Assembly: GCA_029204225.1 (NCBI GenBank)
Contig: MU832631.1
Span: forward strand, 1 to 64,000
Direction of reading: 5' to 3'
Source: Diphasiastrum complanatum
Lineage: Eukaryota > Streptophyta > Lycopodiopsida > Lycopodiales > Lycopodiaceae
DNA length: 64,000 bases
The translations under genes were made by a program, and so were the position numbers. Shown here in pieces: positions 22,276 to 33,892 of this stretch (positions within the stretch are counted from its first letter, which is position 1; the number at the start of each line of letters is the position of its first letter). A model generated the notes under the pieces. The model was given only the letters and a program-made list of their open reading frames with translations, was not told the origin of the DNA and did no database searches.

Positions 22276-23029
22276 ATGAATTGGCTTACCAAGCTTAGAC
22301 AAACGTTGATAGGGAAGCATTCGACAACAAATATGGACTTTGGCCTCCAAATCAAATTAGTGAGACTCACCAAGCTTACTAAAAGAATTATTGATCATGA
22401 TGAGTCTAGTGGGAGGAGGGCAAGTCTCAATATGGGTTATGTCAAAATGTTTAATTAATTTTTTTTTATCTTTTTCTAACAATTTGTTTATTCATGATTT
22501 CATCGTTCTATTTTCTTGTACATATAGATTAATAATTGCATGCGATTATAGTAATCTCAAGAATAATCATCATGCTCATTGCATGCACCAAAGGTTTTAT
22601 GCTATTAACTCTCTATTTTAGGGTGTTTAATGAAAAAAAAAATATTATGATCAGCATCCATTTGGGTGTTGGATGCATTATGATAGCTTATATAAGATAT
22701 ATAAAATATTATAAGAGCTACCTTGACATCATCCATGTGCATTTCTATTGTTAATGCTAATATTCAGCTTTGATAGAAAACTAGATTTGATTATGATTAT
22801 TACAATTTATAGGAGTCATTTTGATGAAAATGGCTATATCTAATTTGATCTTCTCGTTCTTGCTTGGTCACTTGTTAATACTGTTATATGATCCATTATG
22901 ATTAAATCTCTTGGCAATCTGAATCTCCAAGTAGTTGATCTATGACATTTTCTTATAGAAACCCATATGATTGGAACTTGTCGTTTTATTTTCAATCTAG
23001 TTGTTTTAAACTGGATTGTTGCAAAAGAT
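22276..23029. other. Insertion or spacer between two RNase H remnants
   Basis: No recognisable ORF. It begins with imperfect repeats of ACCAAGCTTA (22287-22380) and a T-rich stretch (22457-22475). It separates remnant A from a different, RT-linked RNase H at 23030. Confidence 0.35.
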
Positions 23030-24335
23030 GGAACTAGCTTTTAACTGACTAAGATTAATGATCGACAATAGATGCCTTGACCAAATAGCTTCCTTTACAG
23101 CATGTGCAACGACAATGGATTCGGGCCTCTATTGACGATAACACAGTCAAATTTTAGTTCTTGCTATTCCAAGAGACAAGACCCTTGTTAAACACAAAGA
23201 CATAACCAGATGTTGACTTTCTCCTGTCAACATCTCCAGTCCAATCTACATCTGTAAAACCTTGAAGAAGATTAACTTGGGCATTCAAATCATCATTCAA
23301 ATTTTTACCATAACAAATGCAATAATTTTCTGTCGATTTTAAATATCAAACAACTCTAAGTAGAGCTTTCCAATGAACAAAACCTAAATTCGGCATATAT
23401 TGGCTAAGTGTATTAACTGAATAAGAAATGTTAGGTCTAGTACAAATCATGGCATACATGAGAGAGCCAATAATTGAATGATAAGGATATTGTTTCATTT
23501 GCTCAACTTCTTCAAAAGACTGGGGACATTGGTCCTTCAAATCCATTGGTGTTTTGGCTTGTTTGTAGTTGGCCATTTGATGCTTGAATATCAAGTCCTC
23601 AATGTATCTTTGTTGAAAGATACCAAGGTAGAAATGGGCCTCCCCTAAATCTGTCATGTCAAATTCTTTCGATAACATTTTTTTGACATCCTTCAGCATT
23701 CGAATGTCATTACTAAAAAGTAAGTGTCATCAACATATAATGTGATGATAATGAAAGATGAATCCACTGATTTGTAATGGACGTTACAATCAACTGAACT
23801 TGGTATAAAGTCTTGTTGAATAAAGAATTAATTGATTTGATGAAACCAATCACAAGACGACTATTCAAGCCCATAAAGAGCTTTTCAAAACTTGCATACC
23901 TTATGGGTGTTACCCTCCAACTCAAAGCCTTTGGGTTGAGACATATAAATGTCTTCTTCGATCACACCATATAAAAATGTTGTTTGTACATCCATCTGGT
24001 GAATTTCTAGATCTGCCCCTTTTGCAAATGAAAGCAAAAGTCTGATCGACGAATGTTTGACCACGAGACTAAAAGTTTCTGAATAATCAACATTGGGGAT
24101 TTGAGAAAATCCTTCGGCAACTAGCCTCTCCTTCCATCGATCAACTGATCCATCGACTTTGTACTTGATTCAATAAACCATGTTTGGTTCTTTATAAGAG
24201 ATTGATACTCTTTGCCCATTGTTGATCTTTACTAATCTGCATTTGAACTGAAAATTGCCTTAGAATAATCGACTGGCTCCTTGACAAAATAACAAGTGGC
24301 TATGACATTGTCGATAAATTTTAATGTAATAAGAA
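23030..24335 (-). pseudogene. Copia RT and RNase H remnant B
   Basis: Minus strand from 24335: VIATCYFVKEPVDYSKAIFS, then RT with RLVAEGFSQIPNVDYSETFS, LEIHQMDVQTTFLYGVIEED, IYMSQPKGFELEGNTHKVCK, the catalytic box LYVDDTYF, and FDMTDLGEAHFYLGI. Next come YHSIIGSLMYAMICTRPNIS and the RNase H start FTDVDWTGDVDRRKSTSGYV. Numerous stops and frame changes make it a pseudogene, though YVDD survives. Its RNase H differs clearly from remnant A, so two elements are represented. Confidence 0.9.
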
Positions 24336-24948
24336 AGTGATTCACTACTATCACAAGTACAACTTTACTATCATTCACAAGTGCGAAAAATGACTAATAT
24401 ATAAAATCAAAATATTAGATCATATTAAGTGGGAATAATAGAAACTATAGAACAAAACAATAGTGAAAGTAGTCTGTATTGAAGATGACGAATTACAGTT
24501 GCTTGATGTTCCATTACCTACTCTGATTGCACTATAATAATAGCGCATCTTGTTTCTGCTATAAATTTCGCTTTTACACAGACTATAAGTGAGATAGCTT
24601 ATTACTAATCAGTCTATGCCTACGACAAAACATAGAGGAGGACAAGAAGAAGAATGAAATTGAAACTTAATTCAACTTGAAACCTAATCTGATCAATTGA
24701 TCTATTTATAGTTTTTGATGGCACAGCCCTAACAAAATACATTATTTATCCACATAGTAGGTGCCACTTGGGGCCACGGGATTGGACTCAAAATGTAGCG
24801 GATAAAGCTCCACAATATAATCTGTTTTTGTCAAGTCTGGAAGCCTTGACAGTCTATCGACTTTTGGTCGATTCAAATTTTGTTCGATAATCCCTCGAAT
24901 TTTAAATTGTTTCGACAATACGTGTATTTTTGTAGATGGGGTCTCGAT
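24336..24948 (-). mobile_element. Probable minus-strand LTR fragment
   Basis: No ORF of note. On the minus strand a TATA-like ACTATAAATAGATCAATTGA lies near 24690-24710, the usual promoter context of a copia LTR. The 3' boundary with the plus-strand LTR start at 24949 is sharp. Assignment is tentative. Confidence 0.35.
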
Positions 24949-25345
24949 TGTGAAAAATGTCAACTAGTTAAGTTGATCTAATTTGGCAATTTTGAGGTTG
25001 CATCTAGTCATGAAAATCTAGGTTTTTGCTGAAGTACCTAGAAACTACTATTTTAGGGCAATTTTTGGCAAGTGGCCAAATGACACATTTGTTGCTATAA
25101 ATATCTATACCAGCTTGGAGAATGTATTCAAGAGTTTTCTCTTTACTTGGAGAACATTCATCTTCTATGCTAGTGTCTTCTTCTAGCTCTTCTCCTCTTG
25201 ATATCTTGATTTCTAATGTGTAGAATGCTAATTTTCTTGTTGTTCTTGAGTTCACACGTGTGAAGGCTGATCTACTACTACTGTTGTATGGACATGGATA
25301 GTACTATATTCGATCTTAGTGATTATAATGAGTTTTTTTTATATG
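24949..25345 (+). mobile_element. Copia-2 LTR (solo or truncated)
   Basis: Starts TGTGAAAAATGTCAACTAG, matching 62363 and, inverted, 12946. Shared downstream blocks with 62363 are CTAGGTTTTTGSTGAAGTAC, the TATA box GCTATAAATA (25094), CTAATGTGTAGAATGCTAAT and GACATGGAYAGTACTATAT. It includes the palindrome TTCACACGTGTGAA at 25251-25264. No PBS follows, so this is not an intact 5' LTR. The 3' edge is approximate. Confidence 0.7.
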
Positions 25346-25350
25346 TATTT

Positions 25351-25844
25351 TCATGTTCTAGCATGTAAAATGCATGATTTTTTACATTGTTGTTGAACTA
25401 GATGTGCAACCAAATTTACCTCTAAATCCAAGTGATCCATTAAGCTTGTTCTAATTCTAATTTTTTCACAATGCCTTTGACATTGTCTTGATAATGCGAA
25501 TAAAACTACAGACTCTACATAAAATGGTTCCACATTACAAATGATTTTAAGAATGAAATCTAACAACTTCATGTTTTTCCTACACTTTGGGCCAGACCAT
25601 CAGGTGCCCCTCTCCTTCTATACTTTTTAGCGAAGGAATTTGTGCACACTTAATCATGAAGATAAGGGTGCATACCTTTTATTAGAGGTTGGGCCCCTTC
25701 AACTAAGGGGTTGTCACTCTTATCGAGTCTATCTAGCTTTTGTAGAAGATTTTCAAGAATTGATTCCAAAGGGCGTTGAGTAGCCTTCACACTAAGCTTC
25801 ATCATGGTTGCCACCACTGATATGATGACCTTTAGATGTGTCAC
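25351..25844 (-). pseudogene. Weak ORF fragments, possibly related to 52929-53573
   Basis: Two short minus-strand frames (25351-25572 and 25650-25844). The first contains CEKIRIRTSLMDHLD, resembling CEKIRSKKCLMDQ at the end of the DUF4283-like ORF at 52929. DNA similarity between 25395-25470 and 52895-52970 supports a relationship. Too decayed to say more. Confidence 0.3.
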
Positions 25845-25901
25845 TACTCTTGGTCAAGTCTAGATGTACTCCTTTAATTCTTCATTCATTGATTATACTA
25901 A

Positions 25902-25960
25902 GTATTGGTTGAGAGCAGTCAATGTTATAGGCCTGTATTCGGCCTCCTCTCAACCAATAC
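25902..25960. repeat. Short inverted repeat (14-bp arms)
   Basis: GTATTGGTTGAGAG at 25902-25915 is the exact reverse complement of CTCTCAACCAATAC at 25947-25960, with a 31-nt loop. Could be the ends of a tiny element or a chance hairpin. Confidence 0.7.
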
Positions 25961-26600
25961 ATAACAAATACAATTTTTGACTAAACAACAGCCCCCCCCC
26001 AAAAAAAAAAAAAAAAAAAACCAAAAAAAAGAAAAAGAAAAGAAAAGGAGATGAAATATTTCACACACAATCAATTGATGGAGGGAATTTCAATTAAATA
26101 TAATCTAAATTTAAACAACTGAAAAAGAATTTGATTGGATCAGGGACCATGGGCCCTCCACTTATTGGGGGACTAAAAGTGAATATGCCTGGGAAATGCT
26201 CCCGACAAGGGCACTTATCTTGTGTTGTCATTATTTTTGTTGCTCAAGATTAAGTCTCGCCTAATGTAAAATGATGAGGGGCCACTTTAAAGTGGCCTCG
26301 ACTAACGAGAAGTATTGTGAAGAGAGTATTTGGGCATTATTGCACATAGCCCCCGGTCCCATGACAAGCCTTTCAGTAGACTATGCACGACTCTTAATGC
26401 CAGGTGCCCATCCGAAGGTCTAGGTTGAGTAAGAGAATATTAATGGCACTCTCTCACTTAACTTGCACAGCAGAGTGGTATGAGCATAACATGTGCCTCA
26501 AGTAGAACACAAGTAGCACTTGCCCCCTAATGTAAATACAGAGTTATTTGGCATTACACATGCATCATTTGCTTTGCCCTTTTGCTTTGAAAGAGTCCAA

Positions 26601-26609
<9 letters not shown>
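25961..26609. other. Region upstream of the 26.7-kb exon; possible promoter
   Basis: Contains a C-run and A-rich tract (25990-26040) and an 18-bp perfect palindrome GGCCACTTTAAAGTGGCC (26280-26297). No ORF of note. If the exon at 26689 is genuine, its promoter should lie here, but no clear TATA box was found. Confidence 0.35.

Positions 26610-26641
<32 letters not shown>
26610..26641. repeat. GA microsatellite in a probable 5' UTR
   Basis: About 16 GA units lie 48 bp upstream of the ATG at 26689. CT/GA repeats are common in plant 5' UTRs. Confidence 0.9.
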
Positions 26642-26643
<2 letters not shown>

Positions 26644-26688
26644 GACGGACGGGTGCTTTGCAGCTCATTTCGCATCGAGGCAGGAGAG

Positions 26689-26814
26689 ATGCAGGCCATT
26701 GGGAGAGCGGCGCGGCATCGCGTGAGGGCGTTGAGCCATGGGAGCACCTCATCATCTTGGCCCTCTTGCCAGATTCGAAGTTTGGCAGTGGAACCAGGAT
26801 CCCGAGAGAAGCTG
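26689..26814 (+). CDS. Probable first coding exon, mitochondrial targeting peptide
   Basis: The ATG at 26689 opens a GC-rich 42-codon exon that ends AAGCTG before a consensus GTATGT donor. The N-terminus MQAIGRAARHRVRALSHG is rich in Arg and Ala with no acidic residues, as in plant mitochondrial presequences. The exon ends with the conserved-looking RSLAVEPGSREKL. The exon ends in phase 0. Joined to the acceptor at 42287 it gives EKL followed by LLEEDPALKKFK, a natural continuation. Summed exons (126, 103, 86 nt) equal 105 codons including the stop. The link across 15.5 kb is inferred; the exon itself is moderately supported by base composition and donor. Confidence 0.5.
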
Positions 26815-27776
26815 GTATGTAACAAGGCTTTTTTTTCCCAGATTTTAAGTGTGATCCGTATTGCATACGCTTATCTTTTTGCGTGGCAATCATAATCCCT
26901 TACTAACCAATTAGCAGATTAGCATTAAGCCTGCAATCGAGAGTCCACAAGGTAACTGAATAGCGGACAATGCACTGATGCCTAAACTTCAACCATTCCA
27001 AGACGGAAATTATTCCAAGCGGTTGAGGTTACCTCGTTAATGGAAAATCTCTTCAAGTTGTTTCGATGTTGATGCTGTACGTATTATTTCCTTCAGGGCA
27101 GTCCTAGTAATCTATGTTTTACTATGGTTAAAATACTACTAAGATGAGTTTTTTGCTTGTAGATGCATCCGCGCATTGCAAGCATTACAGGAAAAATCTG
27201 CTTTCTTACATCAGATACCATTCTTCAAGAGATTTATTTCATCTTACGCAAAAATCTTCTTTGTAGATGCTTTTTTCCAGGATTTGTTGTGTGCTATAAC
27301 AGTGTGCAGTGAATCTAAAGAAGTTAGCCAAAAAAAAAAGGCTTCTCTCCATCATAGTGCCTAATAACACAATTTTTCATAGGATTGAACTACAAACTCA
27401 AATGAACCTGATTTTCAATGTTATCCTTTTTAGTGAATTAGTTAGCCTTAACACTATATTGACTTCTATTGCTTGTGACTATATAGAAAGAGTCATGTTT
27501 TTGTTGTAATGACTAGAGAACTTCCTAATGTAAATCTTGCCAGGCTAGTCAAATAAAACAAAGCAGATCTTGATTTTCATTTTCAAATCCCAAAATTTGG
27601 CAGTTACTTACTGTATGCAGAGCGATTCTGCATGCAACAACTATTGTCGAGTAAACAATGATGTATGCTTAGTTTTTGTTAAACTATAGCTATTTATAGC
27701 TTTACTTGGAATTTGGAATGTGTTTTGAAACATATTTTGTTCTACAACAAGGCAAGGAGTCCATACAATGTGGGTG
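26815..27776. other. Intronic or intergenic sequence, no clear feature
   Basis: Follows the donor at 26815. Acceptor-like sites occur near 27112 and 27162 (TTTGCTTGTAG), the latter opening about 50 codons (MHPRIASITGKIC), but nothing recognisable follows, so no exon is called. Confidence 0.35.
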
Positions 27777-28208
27777 TTAGATCCTCCCCATCTCAAAGCA
27801 GTTTGATGCATTGTTTGTGACAACCTGCACCACGTGAGCGAGGCCAACATGTTGTATGGCTTCCTCGATTTGCTCGAAGATGTGCTGCCCATTCTGGATG
27901 GCACCACCACGAGAGGAGTCCATTGCCTTCCAGAACATTGTGCCCATACAACTGGAAAGGAGGATGTTGATGAACGACCTATGTCGAACATTAATCCATC
28001 CATTGACCATGATGGAGTAGCCAAATACCTCCCAACCAGACTTGAGATGTTGCAATTGGATATCAACATGGTCGCATGCTGCCCTAAGGTGTGTTGTTCT
28101 TAGAGCCTTGGTGGTTGGGGGCGTATAAGTAGGGGTGCAATGTAGGTACATAAGCAATGGCTTCTCTCTCCATAAGGTTCTCTCACACCACATATACATG
28201 ATGAACAC
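27777..28208 (-). pseudogene. hAT transposase fragment (DUF659-type region)
   Basis: Minus strand: ACDHVDIQLQHLKSGWEVFG, then YSIMVNGWINVRHRSFINIL, MGTMFWKAMDSSRG, and EEAIQHVGLAHVVQVVTNNA SNCFEMG. This follows the DUF659 consensus of plant hAT-type transposases (W-x-x-x-G-x-S-I-x-x-D-G-W, then VVQVVTDNASN). Here the DGW aspartate is Asn (NGW) and TDN is TNN, so catalytic acids are lost. The frame ends at 27777. N-terminal BED finger and C-terminal dimerisation domain are not adjacent. Confidence 0.8.
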
Positions 28209-30965
28209 ACTTTTACACCCATCCGTAGAGTCACTATCGACTCACCCCCATGCACTAGAGTTAATTGACACCAACATACCTTGTTGAGCCTCCAACGATG
28301 ACTAATGTCCCATACCACTGGCAATCGCTATCAGCTCTCCCTAGCACTTACCTCCTGGCTTGCATGTGCTTTCCATCTACCTAATCCTGGTAGACTGAAT
28401 GAATAGCAAAGGGAGACTCCCACCTCTATATAACATCGTGCAAGTGGGTCCCTCATCAAGCACGGTCCAAACAGTGACAGTTGTCATCCTAGGATGTTGA
28501 CACATGACACCCAAACATGTTGATAACCCTAGACTTGCGTTCTGCCCCTTGTGAGGCCGTCACAAATAGGCGTACCGTTATGGTACATAACAATGGTTTC
28601 AGTCCTGCGAATTTCTTGGTTTTTGTTTGATTGTTGTAGGTTGGATCTTGAGAGTCTTACACCCTTGTTCCCCCGTTCACCCCTCCCCAAGGAACGTCCT
28701 TTTTCGGAGGGTTCGGATGTTCCCTCATTCATGGTCCTTGGCAACTAAGTTCATAAATCCCTTTTCAAATCAAACGTGGGTTGTTAAAAATCTCAAAAAA
28801 TTTGAGCTTTTAAAAGTTCTTTTTTCAATAAACTTTTGAAAGCCCCCCTAAATAATCAATTATAATATGGCTGTAATATGTTTCACATTTTTTGGTACCA
28901 AACGATGTTATATGGTGCAAACAGTGGACATCCATTTTTGTATATGAGCCTATCCATTGAGGTCATTAATTCATCAAGGGCGGAATCTGAATTCATACGC
29001 CAATAATCATGCAATTATTAGTGCTCTTGTTTATAGTGGTATCCAAGCCCTTGTGATGCTTCAAATGTGTCATAGCTTTGATGTGATGAAAGAAGCACAC
29101 AATAGTTTGCAAATGGAAGCAATAAAGTCCATGCTATTAGAAAATGGCATGTCAATCTGGATGGATTATTAGAATTGTACTTGCATATGCAAAACCTAAG
29201 CACAAGAACTCGTCACACGTTTAATATTGGCTTTATATTCTTGCCTTACATCTGTTTTTCAAAAGTTAGCAATGTGTCTTCAAAGGATCAAGAAATTTTG
29301 AGGCTATTATTGTTTCATTTTATAGTCTTGATAGGCTGGTTGGCTTCGTTGGTTACCTTAGCATCCGAAGTTTGTTTGGTCCCAAGTTTAAGCTCTTTTA
29401 TAGTCTTGATCAAATCTACATGCATAAATACCCGTTCTAAACTTTTTGGTTCAAAATAAATGCATTCCATTCATTTGAAATGATTTTATTATGTATTTGT
29501 TTTATTTTTTCTATATTTTTTCCCCCCCAAAAAAAGTCATGAATTTTTAGGGGACCTTTAGGACAGATAATGGGCTTCAAAAGTTGTTGATTTAGTCTTG
29601 ATGATGATTTCTATGCTTCATTATTTGGAGCTCATAGGGGTCCCAATGCCCATAGTGGGTGACGGATCATTTCCAAGGACAATGAATTAAAATGTAGTAG
29701 ATGGTTGTCAGAAGATCTAAGCAAATGAATCATCTTTTAGTGATATTGTCCCTTTAAATAGGACTTCTCAATTGTTAATTATCAACTTCTTATGCTTGTG
29801 AGTCTTTAGAAACATTTCCGTTTGTAGCAACAATTTGACTATACAACTCGTTATTCCAATGGTAATGGGGTCTCCTTATTTTTCGTATAAGACTTGGATA
29901 AGAATGTGTCTTGGTGGCTTTTGGAGTTAGTGTTGGGGGATTTGATAGGATAAGATGTGCTACAAGAGTTTTGAGCCCATTACATACTTAGGATAGGATA
30001 AGATGCGCTATAAGAACTTTGAACCTATTACATACTTGTGATAGGGCAAGATTTTGTGAAGAATTGAAGAACTTTTGAGCTGAAAAAATAACTTCTAGGC
30101 ATTTGCTAGGGTTATGATTCAGATCCTAGAGGTACTTAATAATGAACCTCAATGAATTGTCGGTAATGTGACTGTCATAATGGAATTCTTTTCTAAGTTG
30201 GAAAATTATCTTCAAGAAAGCACATGACCTTCAGATCCATAATTATGGAGTTGTTTATTATGCTTTGCAAGTAACAAACTCAAAACCATCAAAGTAATGG
30301 TCAACTACCTAATTAGAGACACATTGAGTTTGTGTTTGTAGAATTAGAGGTTCCATATATATATTACTTGAAAGCAAGTAGAGAGGGATGGAGATGGAGT
30401 TTTTTTTCCCAAGTAGCATTTTCTCACTAATTTGATATAGAAATATGGATGGTTGGATATGTATTTAGAGCTCGAGATGGAAATATATCCTATGAATTTT
30501 GAATTATAAGAATCATTTAAGCTAGTACTTGTTTTGAATAGGCTTTGAAAAGCCAAAAGATGACAAGTTTTGTGAAACTCTTTTCAATCTTTCTTTTACA
30601 GTAATATTTGGTATATTTGCTACTACAGTTGACTAGCTACAATGATGCTTGTTTATTTTGAAAATCTGCAGCAAAGCATTCCACTTAGAAAACAAATACC
30701 ATTCTATGCTAATCTGCAGAATTCTATTCAGAATTTATAAGAGTCCGAGTAGAGGGATGAAAGGGATGCATACAGGGAAAAGCGTGCCATTCAGGCAGGT
30801 TCTTAGCTCAATTAGATGAATTTGCAACAATTTGCTACCTTAGGAACTTGTTCATGAAGTATAGGAAGTTCTTGATCAACACCATCTCCTATAAGGAAAA
30901 TCATCAAATTCAAGAACTTTTACCTTGCTGTCCATAGTTTTCTACAGTATTCCGCAGAGTTGAAC
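28209..30965. other. Long stretch without a supported gene
   Basis: Contains only short frames (for example 28957-29172 on plus, open for 72 codons, no family recognised). A C/A-rich run lies at 29520-29536. A small diverged tandem duplication of about 56 bp (GATAGGATAAGATGTGCTAC and GATAGGATAAGATGCGCTAT) lies at 29945-30055. If the long-intron gene model is right, all this is intronic. Confidence 0.35.
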
Positions 30966-30969
30966 TCTT

Positions 30970-31145
30970 AAAAAAATGACATCTTTGCTGAGAATGACCC
31001 TCCTAGTGAAGGCATTGAACAACCGGTAACTTTTCTCTTTGTCGACATACCCAAGAAAGATGCACTTCTGCTATTTATCATCAAGTTTTGGCTGCAAATC
31101 ATCTGGAATTTGTGCCATCTTTCTCAATGTGGCTTGTTTTACCAC
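30970..31145 (-). pseudogene. Copia-4 integrase C-terminal fragment
   Basis: Minus strand: ATLRKMAQIPDDLQPKLDDK, a stop, then QKCIFLGYVDKEKSYRLFNA and RRVILSKDVIF. This is the integrase C-terminal signature (KCIFxGY, K-x-YR-x-x-x-P). It follows the gag at 31158 directly, so protease and most of integrase are deleted. Confidence 0.82.
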
Positions 31146-31157
31146 ATAATAACAAAA

Positions 31158-32000
31158 TCATAGACTTTGAAGCATCATTCTTGAATTAAGGAAAAATATT
31201 AGAAGATATACCTTTGCTGGAATTTTGAAATTTCCAGCGAGATGCCTTGCCACAATGATTGCATGGTCCTTTGGATCCCTTTGAAGAAGTATTTGAGCCC
31301 TTCTTGTCTTTTCCCTTCCCTTTGGAAGTAGAATAAATGACGAGCATCTTCTCCAACATAATCTTTGATTGCTTTGTAGGAGTGCCTCAACACCTCCTCT
31401 TGAACCAAAATTCCTGGGAACTCTCTCCCTTGCTAGCATGCAGTAACTACATGGCAGTAACTACATGATGAAAAGTAGGATGCAGCCCATGAAGAATTTC
31501 ATCTGTATATTCAGTAGCCACCTACTTCTTTCAACCGATCACATATTTCCTTAAGCCTAGATAAAAAAGACATAATATTCTCTCCATTCTTCATCTTATT
31601 GCTTAACAACTTTTTATTTAGAACCAACATCCTAGCTGAAGGATCAACCTCAAACAAAGACTTTAGGATATCTCATGCCTCCTTGGAAGTCTCGGCCTCA
31701 CTAATATGGGTGTACAAGTTGTCTTGTACTGACAAATCAATAATACAAAGAGCCTTTCTTGCTCTCCTATCATAAGAGACTTGCCCTTTGGTGGGTGGCC
31801 CAACTTGAAGATTGTTGGGTCTTACCTCTTGCCCTTGCGTGATCTCCCAAGCTTCAGCCAAGTTGAGGATATTCTTCATCTTATGTCTCCAAGAAGAGTA
31901 ATTGTTTCCATCAAGTTTGTTCTCCCTCTCCGAGAATAGAGCATTATTCTGGTCTCCCATTTTGCAATAGAAAAGAGTGCGAATGCTGTCCACACCAAAG
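31158..32000 (-). pseudogene. Copia-4 gag
   Basis: Minus strand, broken into three frames. It begins with MGDQNNALFSERENKLDGNN and YSSWRHKMKNILNLAEAWEI. It continues AWDILKSLFEVDPSARMLVL and MSFLSRLKEICDRLKEVG, and ends with a Lys-rich part and a remnant zinc knuckle (CNHCGKA in one frame, HLAGN in another). This is the copia gag 2 type. Several stops and shifts. Confidence 0.82.
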
Positions 32001-32199
32001 TTGCAAGAGTATGTAGCCTCCTTGCAGCAAATTTCAACAAACAAGCAACCTCCAAGTGCCCAAGTGAGAGTGGCCAACTTCCCAACTATGGAACTTTTTA
32101 TAGTTGGACTCCCAAATACTTAACTTTGAGAATAGCAATTGATGGGACACACATGTTCAACAAGAACTGCACCGTTTGCGCTTAGCCACTGATCCAAAA

Positions 32200-32485
32200 G
32201 CATTGCTGCATTTCAAAGTGCCCTTGAGGTGTTCAAAGATATGCTTGAATGCTGTCCGATGATGTTTGCTTTCATAAATCGACTCAAGTAGGGTATACCA
32301 CAAGTTATCTAGCCTTGTGCAAATTGCGATATACATCTAGCCCCAAATGGTGTTACTATAAGGAACATTAGTTAATGGCTGCTACTCTTCCATTAAAAGC
32401 TCTAGGTTAGCTTCTTTTAGGGCTAAAATTGGCTTGCAATACTCCATGCCAAATAGTTTTAGTATATTCTCCACATAGCGCCTTT
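32200..32485 (-). pseudogene. Copia RT C-terminal fragment
   Basis: Minus strand: RYVENILKLFGMEYCKPILA, then NVPYSNTIWG, a stop, MYIAICTRLDNLW. This matches the copia connection (KYIxxLLxxFGMxxCKP, then PYRSAIGSLMYxxxxTRPD). It lies upstream of the copia-4 gag on the minus strand, so it comes from a different or rearranged copy. Confidence 0.7.
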
Positions 32486-33533
32486 CAATGTTTTCTCAAC
32501 CTGTTTCTTACGTCGTTTTGATATGTGTTTGAAACGAGAGGTCCAGGTTCGAAATGGGAAGGCTTTTTTTTTTCTTCCGAAAATGTGTTTTTATGGGTTT
32601 TTGGGGTTTCAACATGTCATGTAAAGACTAGTACTAAGTAAACACATCCAATGATCAATTTCTATCTCCAACTTAGTGGCTTTAGTGCTTATAAGTTATT
32701 GTGATAACTCTAAGTCATAAATTAAGAAGATTATAACGTGGGGAGCTTTGAGAAATTGTTTTGAAACACAATAGTATTATAGCAGGTAAATGATTAATGA
32801 AAGCAAGACACATGTTACCTAGTATTCAAACCTTAGAATCAAGATTGAAATCAATGGCTTTTATAGTTTAAGAAGATTGATGAACTTTTTGAAATTGTTT
32901 CAAAACTTTGGACATGGTAGTAGGTACTCGATAACATGTCAACAATCACACTTTTATGCCTAGCCCTTATCTTATATGTCTAGCCCTAATCTGGGCCCTA
33001 TGGGACCCCATGAATAGGTGATCATACACTTGTAGATACTAGATATTGCCATACTCCATACATATTACAAGACTAAGTTGAAAGTTCACAGTGCTGAGTG
33101 CTTCAAAGTTCACACGTAGTGACGTGACCAATTATGTCTTACAAGTGACTAGAAGATTGGAATACAGATTACAATCTACAATTTAGATGAATCATGATGC
33201 ATCATAAGTTATAAGCTATAGTACATAAAAGATAGTGCATAGTACATACTTGAATACTTCAAAGTTGAGTCATGACTCATGACACATGCACAATGCACGC
33301 AACACATCACAGTCTCAGACATCCAAGAAATTCTAGAAATTATAAATAGTAAAGTTATAAACTGTACATTCTACTAACCACTGACAAATCACAAATGATA
33401 AGAGTTTTAAGCGTAGCCTTCGGGCTCAAGCCTATGGCCTCATACGTATTACTATTATGCTAGAGCTTTGTAGGCTACTATGCTGAGCGCTCAGTGCTCT
33501 AGCCTCTGATTGCCCCCGCCTCGGAAGCTGTCG
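32486..33533. other. Spacer, nothing recognised
   Basis: AT-rich, no supported ORF or repeat family. Confidence 0.35.
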
Positions 33534-33776
33534 TCATGGAGGCATTGGCATGGCCTTAGGGTCATCCTCCCCATCATGAGGCTCACCCTCATCCTCATTT
33601 TCATCCTCACCCTCAACAATAGATTTCTCATCTGAGTTAGAGTGACTCTTAGAGGTGTCTGAGTCCCCAACGGCATGGCTCGGACCCTCTCCTACCCTCC
33701 TGGTCCTACATGTGTAGTAGCTCGAGTGGTAGGCCTTTTGTAGTGCACACAAGGAATCACGATTTAGGATCGACAT
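33534..33776 (-). pseudogene. Acidic ORF, possible hAT C-terminal exon
   Basis: An 80-codon minus-strand frame ends in a strongly acidic tail (SIVEGEDENEDEGEPHDGED). It lies just downstream of the hAT C-terminus at 33893 on the same strand. hAT transposases often end in an acidic tail, so it may be a last exon, but no splice pair was established. Confidence 0.35.
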
Positions 33777-33892
33777 TGATGATTGGACAAGGGTTACAAA
33801 CTTTTAACTTACCAATGACAATTTACAATCTACAAAATACTAATATAAAGTAGTGAATTGGGTATCGAGAATCGAAATCAACTTGTAGTCGC

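Noticed and set aside
27163-27312. Possible second exon after the 26.7-kb exon
   Set aside because: Good acceptor and 50 open codons, but no recognisable sequence and no downstream partner; the junction with 42287 makes a more natural protein.
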